Shown here piece by piece: positions 1 through 10,596 of a stretch of 64,000 nt of DNA (the first letter of the stretch is position 1; each line of letters starts with the position of its first letter). Made by a program: the position numbers and the translations under genes. Source of the stretch: Aphelenchoides besseyi (lineage: Eukaryota > Nematoda > Chromadorea > Rhabditida > Aphelenchoididae); the NCBI GenBank assembly GCA_024699855.1, contig JAMPIQ010000001.1:6882001-6946000 (forward strand). Direction: 5' to 3'. The notes below the pieces were generated by a model. It was not told the DNA's origin, made no database searches, and saw nothing but the letters and a program-made list of their open reading frames with translations.

Positions 1-1
1 T

Positions 2-663
2 GAAAGTATTGCCGGCACAAGTTCTGACCAATGGGAATATCCAACGGTAATCAGTCCGCCAACTGTCGTAGTCCGAAATAACAATCGTAATGCCCTTCAT
101 CATCATTCGATTCCAATCAACGACAATCCTTCAGTTAACAATCAACGAAATGCAACTCGTAAGTCGAATGAATAAGCAAACTTGTTGAGCAGTTTCTTTT
201 AGGTGTTATGGTCGGTGATGATCGACATGTGGAACCTTCAACGCATGTTTCCACGCCTATCAACTCGTCTCCATCAGCAACAGCTCGTGTTCATCCGCAA
301 CAATCAAATGGCAAGCAAGCAGCAAATCACATTTCATCGTATCCAAAACAACAACAAAAAAGCAACAATCTATCTCATCCGAACTCGGCACAAGTTCGCT
401 CACAACCGATTGCTGCAATTCCAGCGATTCCACGTGGTACTCTTGTTTCAACCTTGCTTCCCGCGTTGGACAAGCTATCACGAACGAGACATGGCACAGC
501 AGATTTAAACGGAATTGCCACCGCACTGAAACAAGCCGAACAAATGAGTCCCGGTTTTTGCGATGGACTTCTCAGTGAAGTAATGTCTATCATGACATTT
601 GCATCTTCAAATCACAGCGAAGTTCGAAATGCAATCGAACGACTGAGTAATCGACGGGATTGA
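2..663 (+). CDS. C-terminal part of an unrecognised Asn/Ser/Gln-rich protein (partial)
   Basis: Two exons are visible, about 2-158 and 203-663, joined by a 44-nt GT-AG intron (CTC|GTAAGT, TTTTAG|GTG) that keeps one frame. The gene runs off the left edge. The first 120 or so visible residues are low complexity (Asn, His, Ser, Pro, Gln). The last 75 residues look folded and helical, starting near IPRGTLVSTLLPALDKL and ending in a basic SNRRD tail. I do not recognise this C-terminal domain. The stop is TGA at 661-663, and AATAAA at 904 is a plausible polyadenylation signal. It converges on the aspartic protease gene. The ORF could also be read from an internal ATG at 208, but the upstream exon continues the frame without a stop. 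Confidence 0.6.
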
Positions 664-916
664 TTGGCATCTGAAGTGCATTTCGACAAGTTGGCAAAAC
701 AAATTTCCTTCACAAATCACTTTTCTTAAATCGCCGTCTTGGTTTCTATCATCAAATTTCACTTTTCCAAACTAACATTATCTATTTTAGAGTCCGCAAC
801 ATTTTTGTGCCTTAACCAAAAATTGAAATCTAAGTTTTTACTTTCGTATCTTCGATTATTTATTCGCTATTTATTGATCGTGTTTAGGACGCTAGTCGTT
901 GAAAATAAACGTTTTT
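664..916. other. Convergent 3' UTR region
   Basis: There is no coding signal here. A plus-strand AATAAA at 904 and minus-strand polyadenylation hexamers (plus-strand TTTATT near 858 and 870) suggest that the 3' ends of the two converging genes overlap. Confidence 0.45.
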
Positions 917-2646
917 TCATTCCTCCAAATACTCTTCCTCAATCGAATCGTAGACTGGGATTGGCGTCGTGTCGGCCGAATCGTCGAGTGGCGGTCGAAG
1001 TCGAGATGCAAACCATTGTTCTTGTGTTCGACCTGCATTTTGACATTTCTTGCCGCATATCGACACTCTATTTCGAGACCAATTCTTTGGCATCTTGGCG
1101 CGAGCAAAACCAATTCGACGTTTACCAAGGTCGTGAACGGTGCAATAAGAACGACAAAACGGATCTCCTTGAAAATAATTGAAAACGAAGATATCGATTA
1201 GTCATACCTAACACCCAAGTTTTGTCGTCTTGCCATTCTGTGATATCTATCTCGAGAACGCATCCGTCAGAGTACCTAAATGCTGAATTCGAAGAGCATT
1301 AAGACAATTCACTTACCGGACCATCAATTCTTGAGCTGTTAATGTGTGTTGAACATTGTTTATCCAGATCTCCAGAATGAATTTCAGTTTGCACGGAACA
1401 TAGGGCAAACCCCGAGATTTCGCGGGTAATCCAATCGCCTTCATCACTTGTTTGAAATCAGCCCGTGGCATCACCAATGAACTTGTACCCTACAATAATT
1501 CTAAGTTGATGGAATAAACGTTAAACATTAACCTAAAACAAATTTATTCCCTCTGCATACTCTTATTCTAAATTACCGTGTCGGAAACAACTTGCAGATT
1601 ACGATAAAGCTCCTGAATAGAACACATCAACAGCATTTCATTTTCCCCTACTTTTCCAGCCACAACGATTTTGTCCGCTTTAAATTGCCAATAACTAAAA
1701 AGATAATCGAAAAACCTTAAAAATAACTAACTTTGTTGTTGTCAGTGGGACATAGGTAATATTCTTTGTGCAATATGTCGTATCGAATCCTCCAAAATAA
1801 ATTTCACCACCCGGCTTGTGCTCATCTCCACCGATCTTGTCGAGGAAGATGGTGCTGAAACAAAAGATACAAACAATTTGTAGGATTAGTGAGTACTAAA
1901 TAGGATTTTCGAGTTTCTTTTCGCGGATTGCTCTGTTAATCAACGACTCAGGACCGAATTTTTGTGGAAAACCAAGACCCTAAAACTACTCTTTAAACCC
2001 AATTTATTTCGTGCTAAACCATTATTCCATCAATGACATCAGCTTGTGTGTCCCGATCGATAATTTTGGCGACTCCAAATGTCAAATTGGGAGTCAGCAA
2101 GCCGTAATCTTCAATGGTTCCCAACTAAACGTACCTATAACTTCTGAATACACACGGAAACTAACTGCAACTTCGTCCATTCCGTAGAATCCTAAATCCC
2201 CACGATTATTTCGTCCATTCATTCGTTCTCTTTAACTTTGACGAATCCTATTTCGTAAGAGATTCGTAACCTTTTCTTTCCATTTAGCTTTTTGAACGTT
2301 CTCGATTCCTGTGGTTTGAAGAGGTTGTGCTTTCGACATTCACGTAGAGATTTTTCTACTCGACACGACCGACCCATGATCTTAAAACGTACGATTACAA
2401 TTAAAGTACAGAAACTTATCAGAGGTCTGTGCTTCCCGTGTCCATGACAATTCGAAATTGTTGTTTCGGTGTTCCAACCAAAATCGGCGCATAATATTCT
2501 ATATCGCCATAGTTGGTCAATTTTATTCCGTAAACATCGTCTAAAGTCCAACCAACCGGACGTTCGAGTACAGAGATTGGCAACCGATAAGAAGCGCATA
2601 TTTGTTGCACAACGATTCCAAATACAAGAAAACTCAGCATCTTCAT
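917..2646 (-). CDS. Pepsin/cathepsin D-like aspartic protease, with two abnormal splice junctions
   Basis: This encodes an A1-family aspartic endopeptidase. The start at 2646 gives a signal peptide (MKMLSFLVFGIVVQQICAS); an ATG 33 nt upstream is also possible. The first catalytic motif DTGST lies in exon 1. The second, SDTGTSSLV, is assembled across an intron, as in pepsins. Family landmarks follow in order: the flap-region ISYEIG with GFYGMDEVA, LTFGVAKI, DGIM-GLGFPQKFGPE, GGEIYFGGFD and ITYVPLTT, ending in EEEYLEE with TGA at 917-919. About nine exons with 40-50-nt introns can be followed. Two junctions do not work as read. After DTGSTDL (about 2422) the sequence is TGATAAGT where a GTAAGT donor is expected. 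The junction near 2237/2191 needs one extra G to keep frame. It may be a young pseudogene, use non-standard splice sites, or contain sequence errors. Confidence 0.8.
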
Positions 2647-2679
2647 GTCCGAAAGAGAGCTTGATCCTTCTGAAACCAA

Positions 2680-3358
2680 TCCTGAAAAGCTATGTCATCT
2701 AACGGAGTTTAGTCTTGATGTTTGCGTTTTCAACTTCAGATGTCTGCACTCAAAAAACCGGTCGCAAAAATGTTTCTTCTCCCGTTCAACATTCAATCAT
2801 GAAGACGTTATCATTGGCTTCAATCTTATTCAAACCGTTTCCACAAGAATTCCGAATATTCAGGACCCAACTTTAGAGATACTCATAAATTTAAACTGAC
2901 CAATACACGAACGATATTAAACATTGTGATACTTAAACCGAAGCTACAATGTAAACTTATGAAATTAGAAACTAAACTGTTGACTAGTGGGTTTCTGTAT
3001 GTTTTCAGATCGATTACAACGACTGTTCACTCAAACATGTTCGCTAATACGATTTACTGTAACTATTGTACGACTGAAACAATTTCGATGGCATTTGTGT
3101 CGATTGGATGATGTTCAGCATGAGGACGCTAAGTATCATCTAATTAGTTACTTGGTTGCTCTAATAATGTTGGTTAATTCAACAATATAAACGTAACTTG
3201 ATGTAACAAACGACATTGAAGATCTTGGTCCCGCAACGGTTTCTTTGTTCTCGTCCTTTCCCACAACGTTATACCAAGTTACAAGCAAAAAAGAACGCAT
3301 TCTTTCTATTCATCTGTTAATTGCTGAAAGTTCAATTTGTCTATCTACTTTCAACGCT
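2680..3358. promoter_or_regulatory. Divergent upstream region between aspartic protease and NUP50
   Basis: About 0.7 kb separates two divergently transcribed genes. I see only short unsupported ORFs and AT-rich sequence, so promoters are inferred from position only. No TATA box or repeat is convincing. Confidence 0.35.
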
Positions 3359-5598
3359 ATGGCTGCTACGCAAAACTCTACAAGTTTGGTGAAATCGACC
3401 GAAAGTGCAACGGCTCAATTTCATGAGAAAATGTCGACTTTGAATCGCGATTTGATTCGATTTCTTAACAAAAACGAATTTCCAGCCGCCGATTTAGTGA
3501 GTCAAATTTGAGCTTTTCTTCGTATGTACTTCTATTTTAGACGCCAACACTGAAATCGTACATGAAACATGTGAACGAGTTGGATCGGATGTACGCGGGA
3601 GTTGAAGGCGAAGAAAAGAGCTCGACCCCAAACGAGTTGGTTCCTATTGTCGCTGTGGAAAAGCCGAAAACAACAAGCAAATCGGATGGTCCAACGATTG
3701 GCAAGTCTCGAAAACGACAGCTTCCATCCTCCAACGAGTTACGGACTTTTGGTGAAGGTAAAAGAGCTCGAGGTGCTCCTCCATTAAAAACTACCGAACC
3801 ATCGAAGACGAGTGAATCGAATGATTCCACAAATACTGTTTCGTTTACTATGAAGTTACCTACTTCAACGACGACTAGTCAATCGACTACTGGCAGTTTG
3901 TTTGGAACAACGACGACCGCTCAATCGAGTTTAACTTCTGGTAATCGAAAGCTAGCAAAAGGTGACTGCTCAAATTCTTTAGGCGCAAACGTTTTAAGCA
4001 AACCGACGACTACTATTGGATCACAATCATTGACACCTTCTACTGCACTGTTTGGTTCTACAACTTCTGCACCAACTCAACAGCCTGGGAGTCTTTTTGG
4101 GTCAAGCACAACTGTTCCAACAACTACTGCGACTTCAACTGGGTCTCTGTTTGGTAGGTGATTCGTGCGAATAATCAACTGTTACCAAGTTTAGGATCCA
4201 ATTTGTTCGGCACAACCACTGCAACAACCACCGCACCATCTATAAAATTGTTCTCTGCAAATTCAACTGCAACAACTACCTCTAATCAATCAATTGGTTA
4301 GTAATTTTAAAGCAATTGTAATATCAGGTCTTTAGGATCTAACTTGTTCGGCAATTCCGCTGCAACGACTACTGCGTCATCTATTGGATTGCTTTCTACA
4401 AACGCAACTGCAACAACCACTTCTAATCAGTCACTTGGTTGGTAATATAAAAGCTATCGCAATGTTAGGTCTTTAGGATCCAACTTGTTCGGCGCTCCTG
4501 CTGTAACGAAGACAACTCAATCCAACATTGGTAGCCTATTCGGACAAACCTCGAGTGTTCAATCGAATGCAGTTACTGGTAGATATACGCTAACAAACTT
4601 GATTACTTAAATTCTTTAGGCGCAAACGTTTTAAGCAAACCGACGACTACTCTTGGATCACAATCATTGACACCTTCTACTGCACTGTTTGGTTCTACAA
4701 CTTCTGCACCAACTCAACAGCCTGGGAGTCTTTTTGGGTCGAGCACAACTGTTCCAACAACTACTGCGACTTCAACCGGATCTCTGTTTGGTAGGTGATT
4801 CGTGCGAATAATCAACTGTTACCAAGTTTAGGATCCAATTTGTTCGGCAAACCCCCTTCAACAACTACTGCGCCATCCTCTGGATTGTTCTCTACAAATT
4901 CAACTGCAACAACCACTTCTAACCTGTTACTTGGTGGGCAAATTAACTAGCAAGTAATCAAATAATCGAGCTTTAGGGTCGAACTTATTTAGCAAAGCGA
5001 TTGCGTCCAACTCAAACACATCTTTGTTTGGTTCAACAAGTTCGCAAAATACAGAAGAATCAGGTTTGCTGTGAAACTTATTTTCTATAGATACCAAACG
5101 TTTAGAAGAACATCCCGAAGAAGCGCCGAAAGTCGAAGATGTCGAACAAAAAGAACAAGGAGCGTTGTTTTCCATGAAGTGAGTCAAAACATGAAATCAA
5201 ATTTATGAACAATATTGCAGAACTAAGGTGTTTGTGAAGAAAGACAAGGCATGGGAACAGATTGGTGTTGGATACGTGAATATTATGCCCGGCGAACCCA
5301 AAAAACATCTGTTAGTTCGCGCAGCCACAACCCTTGGAACGATTTGGATTAACACTTTGATTAATGATCAGTTCAAGGCCTTCAAACGCATGGCTCCAAA
5401 CAACAAACCAGTTATCACAGTAAGCATTTTGCTAGTTTCTGGTATTATCGATATTTTCAGATTCGATTTCCCGCAACTGTTGAGAACAAAGAGAGCGGAA
5501 AGAAAGAGATCCTGGTGAAAGAGTATTGCTTCCGTGCTGGAGCTCCGGCGGAGTTGGAGAAGCTCGCAGAAGAATTGAGTGCTCACTCGATAAGCTAA
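3359..5598 (+). CDS. NUP50: NUP50-like nucleoporin (FG repeats plus C-terminal Ran-binding domain)
   Basis: This is a nuclear pore basket protein that binds Ran and importin. The N-terminus (MAATQNSTSLVKS) is followed by a basic region with an SRKRQL-type nuclear localisation segment. A Thr/Ser-rich FG domain comes next, with repeated SLFG, ALFG and SNLFG motifs. The C-terminus is a RanBP1-type domain (KTKVFVKKDKAWEQIGVGYVN through LVRAATTLGTIWIN), ending AEELSAHSIS. About eleven exons are visible: 3359-3496, 3541-3940, 3983-4153, 4195-4296, 4336-4437, 4477-4578, 4620-4790, 4832-4933, 4977-5063, 5091-5178, 5221-5419 and 5461-5598. Every FG exon starts and ends in phase 1, so exons can duplicate without breaking the frame. 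The intron at 5064-5090 is only 27 nt. The one at 3941-3982 is a multiple of three with no stop, so it can be mistaken for coding. AATAAA follows at 5703. Confidence 0.9.
3983..4837 (+). repeat. Near-identical duplicated FG exon with its downstream intron
   Basis: The 171-nt exon at 3983-4153 and the one at 4620-4790 differ by eye at four positions. The 41-nt introns that follow them (4154-4194 and 4791-4831) look identical, and the next exons start alike. The unit is repeated 637 bp apart inside NUP50. Confidence 0.9.
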
Positions 5599-5800
5599 AG
5601 TGAAGATATGGTTGCTGTTCGTCGTTTGATATCGTTATTTTTCATCAATCAGTTTATGTTAAATTTGTTCGTATACTTTGATTTGTTTTCTTTTGTCAAA
5701 TGGAATAAATTTAATTCTAACGCATTTAAGTTCTGTTGGAATCTAAATTGAGATCGAACGAGACTCTTGTGGATGCCGAATGGAAAAACCAGAGCAGTAG

Positions 5801-6153
5801 ATGGCAGCAGAAAAGAAAATTGAAGTCAAAACCAACGGAACCCGAAGCCCACAGAACTTTTGGTCGTCATTTTTGTACAAACAACTGGCGCGTTTTCTGG
5901 CTTCTCGTCCGTTTCGACGAGAACAAGAATGCAAATTGAGATAAGAAGTTTTACTTCGTTACCTGGTTCTAATCGAGTGGAAGTACAAAAGTTGTTAGAC
6001 AAAACCCGACAACTTTTAAAGGGATTTTCGTATCCTGAATTTTACTACAAAGAACTAAAATTGCACGGAGCGTGTATCCCAATTCACCTCTTGCGCACAA
6101 TAGAAAAAGAACAACGGAGATTTTGTGGAAAATGTTTAGGAGAAAAAACTTAA
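5801..6153 (+). CDS. Small basic protein of unknown function, splice uncertain
   Basis: An ATG at 5801 opens MAAEKKIEVKTNGTRSPQNF, which runs into a stop at about 5945 unless spliced. A second overlapping frame ends at 6153 and encodes a well-formed tail (VEVQKLLDKTRQLLKGF, YPEFYYKELKLHGA, FCGKCLGEKT). An intron from about 5874 to 5920 (GTACAA to GACGAG) would join the two frames. Its acceptor is poor for this genome, so the exact structure is open. I do not recognise the family. The gene lies 200 bp downstream of NUP50 on the same strand, so cotranscription is possible but not shown. Confidence 0.45.
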
Positions 6154-6250
6154 ATGAAAATCGACGAAAACAAGTTTGCGTTTTAACTTAAGTTGATCAC
6201 AACAAAATAATCATAACTGCAATAAGAGGATGCATGAAACACAACACGTC

Positions 6251-7186
6251 CTATGTAGAATCCAAATCCTGATAGTTCGGTGATTGACGAGGACCACGGT
6301 TGAAACAAGGCGAACCACTGTAACGCGAACGATCTCTCCGAGAAGTATCAGATTGAGCTAAATAGTCGAATTGTAAACTCGAAGATCAATCAATGAACAT
6401 ACGATTAGAAAAACGATCATCAGATCGACGCGATTCGTCGGCCAAAGTATTCAACGGAGTAGACGGCATGTTTTGAGCTTTTGCTTCGGGATTGCTTGAA
6501 CAATCCGGATCTGATATGCAATTGTTGAAATAAGAAGCCTAAATATACTGTTAAAATCGCGTCTCTTAAGAAACTCACTTCTGATCGCACATCTTATACT
6601 TTCTTTTTGTAGATTGACTGAAGATGACCTTCACACATTTCCCTTTCCTTAAAAATTTCCTCTTCACACACTCTACGTTGCCACTTGTCTTCGACGCCTA
6701 TAGTCTGCCTTGGAATAAACGTTTGAACCGCTTGCTCAAGATCTTTTTTGCCCAACATGTTGAGATCGCCTTCAGAAAGAACTACGGGATTAAGAAGACA
6801 CGCTTCAAGACACTGATTCGTATTGTTGATAATCCAATCAATGGACTCCTTCGGAATCAATGGAACGCCCGATTCATTCTTTTCAAACTCGTGGCCATTA
6901 GGCGGAGCATCTCGAACGTGCACTATTTACATTCGAAAATTGCATATTACGGCTGACATGTGTTGCTCAACTCAAGTTAGCTTGTTAGAATGTACGATTA
7001 CCTGAGATAATTGTTTCTGAATTGAATGCCTTCGTACAAAAATGGACCAAGATTGTCAATCACAACAAAACGCCAGAAACTCAAGAACCTTCCGGTCGAA
7101 GCTCGTGGATTGAAGTCAATTTCGTAACTCGCTTTTATATATATGTAGAAAGACGACTCGGAGAGTTCGTGCTCTTTGGATCGCTT
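6251..7186 (-). CDS. Unrecognised hydrophilic protein, 5' end unresolved
   Basis: The C-terminal exons are clear. One exon encodes DAPPNGHEFEKNESGVPLIP and continues to SIYKKK. A 60-nt intron follows, then ASYFNNCISDPDCSSNPE, a 45-nt intron, and a Ser/Arg-rich end (RRDRSRYSGSPCFNRGPRQS) with TAG at 6251-6253. Upstream, an open frame reads TGRFLSFWRFVVIDNLGPFL, but its junction to the next exon is one base out of phase as I read it and no ATG is in frame. The start is therefore unknown. The RS-rich end hints at a nuclear or RNA-associated protein, which is a weak inference. The gene is divergent from XPB and its 5' end may overlap the XPB 5' region. Confidence 0.5.
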
Positions 7187-7191
7187 CAAAA

Positions 7192-9642
7192 ATGGAGTTC
7201 TTTGCTGACAGCGACTACAGTCGAGATGTGAAGATGAAAGACGATCATGAAAAACGAGCGATGTACATAACACCGAAAGGAAACGTTTTCGTTGAGTCGT
7301 TTAGTCCAATGTATCAACAAGCTCACGACTTCCTGGTCACCGTTGCTGAGGTTTATTGCGTTTAATTTCATTTTAAATTGTTGTTTTAGCCCGTATGTCG
7401 TCCCGAATTTATCCACGAGTACCTACTTACTCCGTATTCGCTTTACGCCGCCGTTTCAATCGGCTATCAAACCAAAGACTTGATCGAAACGATGGACAAA
7501 CTGTGCAAACACGAATTGCCGGACGAGATTCGCAAATTCGTTGAGACATGTACCATGAGCTACGGAAAAGTCAAATTGGTACTCAAACACAATCGCTATT
7601 TTATCGAATCCTCACATTCCGACGTCATTCAACGGCTCCTGAAGGACCCCGAAATTCAGAAATGCACGCTCGATGAAGACGAGAACAAAGTCGATGGACA
7701 GACGACACTCAACGGCGATAAAATGGACGTTTCTGAGACAACGGTCATCGACACTTCGAAAACGGAGAAACCAAAAGAAACATCGGAAGAAGACGAAATG
7801 CAAGATTTCTACGAAAAAGTGATTGGTGAAGAAGAAGATGAGAATGCCGAGGCGATACGAAATCTCCAAGTACTCACATTCGAAATCAAACCCTCGACCA
7901 TCGAAATCGTGCAAAAACGATGCATTGACATGGATTATCCGCTTTTGGCTGAATACGATTTTCGAAACGACACCGAGAATCCGGATCTCGGCATCGATTT
8001 GAAGCCGAACACCAAACTGCGGTTCGTTTTTAACTTCCGTACAAATCATCTTGTTTTGTAGTCCTTATCAAGAACTGAGTTTGCGAAAAATGTTCAGTAA
8101 TAGTCGAGCACGTTCGGGAGTTATTGTTCTGCCTTGTGGTGCAGGAAAAACTTTGGTTGGAGTTACAGCATCCACTACAATCAACAAACGAGTTTTGTGT
8201 TTGGCGACCAGCAATGTTTCGGTGGAGCAGTGGAGAGCACAATTCAAAGTAAGTGGATTCGTATTCTCGACGTTCGCTTTTACGCATTTTAGTTGTGGTC
8301 GACCATTCGCGAGAATCAACTTTTGCGTTTCACTCGCGAATCTAATGACAAAGTTCCAAGTGAAGCGGATGCCAATAAACCGGTCATCTGTATCAGTACA
8401 TACTCGATGGTTGCTTATTCGGGAAAACGAACTTATGCCGCAGATGAAGCGATGCGTTTCATTCAAGGTCGTGAATGGGGACTGCTTTTGTTGGACGGTA
8501 ATTAACAACCAGCATCCACGACAAGAGAGTATTTTAGAAGTACACACGATTCCCGCAAAGATGTTCCGTCGTGTGTTAACAATCGTGCGTGCTCATTGCA
8601 AATTGGGTTTAACTGCAACGTTGGTTCGTGAAGACGACAAAATCACGGATTTGAACTTTTTGATTGGACCAAAAATCTACGAAGCCAATTGGATGGATCT
8701 GCAACGAGTCGGCTACATTGCTAAGGTACAATGTGCTGAAGTTTGGTGTCCAATGACCGCACCATTCTACGAGTTTTATCTGAGTTCGTCAATCAATCGA
8801 CGACTTCTATTGGCCGTAATGAATCCGAACAAATTTCGAGTTTGCGAGTATCTGATTCGCTATCATGAACGTCGAAATGACAAGGTAAATTGACTTCCAT
8901 TAACAATCTCTTAATACGCAGTTCAGATCATTGTTTTCTCGGACAATGTTTTTGCCTTGAAAAAATACGCGATCTTGTTGGAACGTCCATTCTTGTTTGG
9001 TGACACGAGTCAGGCGGAACGAATGCGTATTCTTCAGAACTTCCAATACAATCCAAAAGTCGCCACAATGTTCGTTTCCAAAGTTGCCGACACATCTTTC
9101 GATTTGCCCGAAGCAAATGTATTGATTCAAATCTCAGCACATGGTGGAAGTCGGCGTCAAGAAGCTCAACGTTTGGGTCGAATTCTTCGTGCAAAAAAGC
9201 ATTCAACCGAAGAATTTAACGCCTTCTTCTACTCGTTGGTTTCTCAGGATACCGTCGAAATGGCGTACTCTCGTAAACGTCAATCATTTTTGGTGAATCA
9301 AGGTTACGCCTACAAAGTGGTCAATCGAATTCCTGCAATGGAAAAGGAGACGAACATTAAAATGAGTACTCCGTCCGAGCAGGCACAACTTCTTCAACAA
9401 GTCATTCAAGCATCAGATCGAGATCTCGAAGAAGAAGAGACTAAGGACGATGAGCTTGGTCCCAGAGATGCGAAGGTACGTGGCAATAAAATAGCCAAAC
9501 AGTTAACTTTTATTGCTTTTAGATCAGCCGAAAAGAAGGCAGCTTGAACGCTTTTTCGGGTGCTGGAACAACTTCGTACCAAATTAAATCAAAGAAAGGA
9601 AACGGAGAAAAACATCCGCTATTTAGACATCTAAATCGCTGA
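7192..9642 (+). CDS. ERCC3: XPB/ERCC3, 3'-5' DNA helicase of TFIIH
   Basis: This is the TFIIH helicase/translocase used for promoter opening and nucleotide excision repair. The predicted protein, about 730 residues, is colinear with human ERCC3. Landmarks are the N-terminal [20 protein letters not shown] block, [12 protein letters not shown], Walker [21 protein letters not shown] and the DEVH box ([16 protein letters not shown]). Then come [31 protein letters not shown], the motif VI region [19 protein letters not shown] ([15 protein letters not shown]) and HPLFRHLNR at the end. Seven exons are joined by canonical introns of about 39-50 nt; the DEVH box is split by a 40-nt intron near 8499. 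No helicase motif is missing. The ATG at 7192 is the first in frame. The N-terminus is shorter than in vertebrates. AATAAA lies at 9707. Confidence 0.97.
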
Positions 9643-9730
9643 ACCTTAATTTTTAATTTTTTAACATGGATCTCGGTAACCTTGTACTTTTATTTGAAAT
9701 GAACTGAATAAACAAATCATTTCGTAGAAG

Positions 9731-10596
9731 TCAAAGTTCAAGGTTTGGCATTGGCTTAGGACGATTAGAGGTCTTAGTGACAGGGGCTTGAATCGAAGGA
9801 ATAACATTCTCGTCTAAAGATTTTACACAGTCCATCGTTTCGTCTGATTCTTCGGCATTTTGAGTAAGAGTTTGATTGGCTTCCTGAAGACGGTAATAAG
9901 TTACAATAAAAAGCAGATACGAACTGCAGTTTTTCGTTGAGGCTCCACTAAGCTGGCGGTATTTATTTTCGAGGTATTCGTCTTCAACGTCATCCCTTTA
10001 TCAGTAGCAGTTAGCGAAGGCAAAAGTTTACGTTGTTCCCAAAAACTTCCATGTCGATTTTCGTTTACTATATAAATTTTTTATTTATACCATAAAACTA
10101 CTTACCTTCATTGGATTGTAGCTCCAAATGATTGATGCGAGGTGTTTTGACAAACTTTTTATTGTCCGTCTTCTTCGGAAAGGGCTCGGAAGTCGGAAGA
10201 CCTTCGGTGCTACTCAATTGCAATGCGTGTGGTTCGCTGCTCTAAATTTTGAAGTTCAATTAGAGATGGGATTCCAGAAGCTACGCGGGTTGTTGGTTCG
10301 TCCGGACTTTGCGTATTCTTCGTCTTTTGCAGTCGCTTGTTGGATGTGAAAGTGGTGTTTCGAGGCAGCGATTGAAGTGGAAGAATGGCAAGTCGGTTTT
10401 GACGATTCGAGCGTCGAGAGCTGAAAATGTTCGAACTTTGTGTGCGATTCACTGCTGGATTATGTTTCCGAAGACACAACAACAAGATTGATACGATGGT
10501 TGCGCTTAATTGAAAACCGAAAAGAAAAAGGCCGCCAACCATTCTGTTACAAAAATGAGAATAAGCAGGAAATCGAATACGAAAATTACAAGTCAT
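9731..10596 (-). CDS. Single-pass membrane protein with a long Ser/Thr-rich tail, unknown
   Basis: Exon 1 encodes a hydrophobic segment (MVGGLFLFGFQLSATIVSIL) followed by a basic stretch (RSNRQNRL, PRNTTFTSNKR). A 43-nt intron (GTAGCTTC to AATTTAG) joins it to SSEPHALQLSSTEG; without this intron the frame stops. Two further introns (about 37 and 41 nt) lead to a tail ending KPMPNLEL with TGA at 9731-9733. The ATG may be 10542 (MVGG) or 10596 (MTCNF). One transmembrane helix near the N-terminus and a cytosolic or lumenal tail of about 190 residues are predicted from composition. I do not recognise a family. It converges on XPB, with only about 90 bp between stop codons. Confidence 0.6.

Noticed and set aside
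2360..2422. Minor (U12, AT-AC) intron in the aspartic protease
   Set aside because: The region lacks an ATATCC donor and a U12 branch motif; the intron ends in TTTTAAG.
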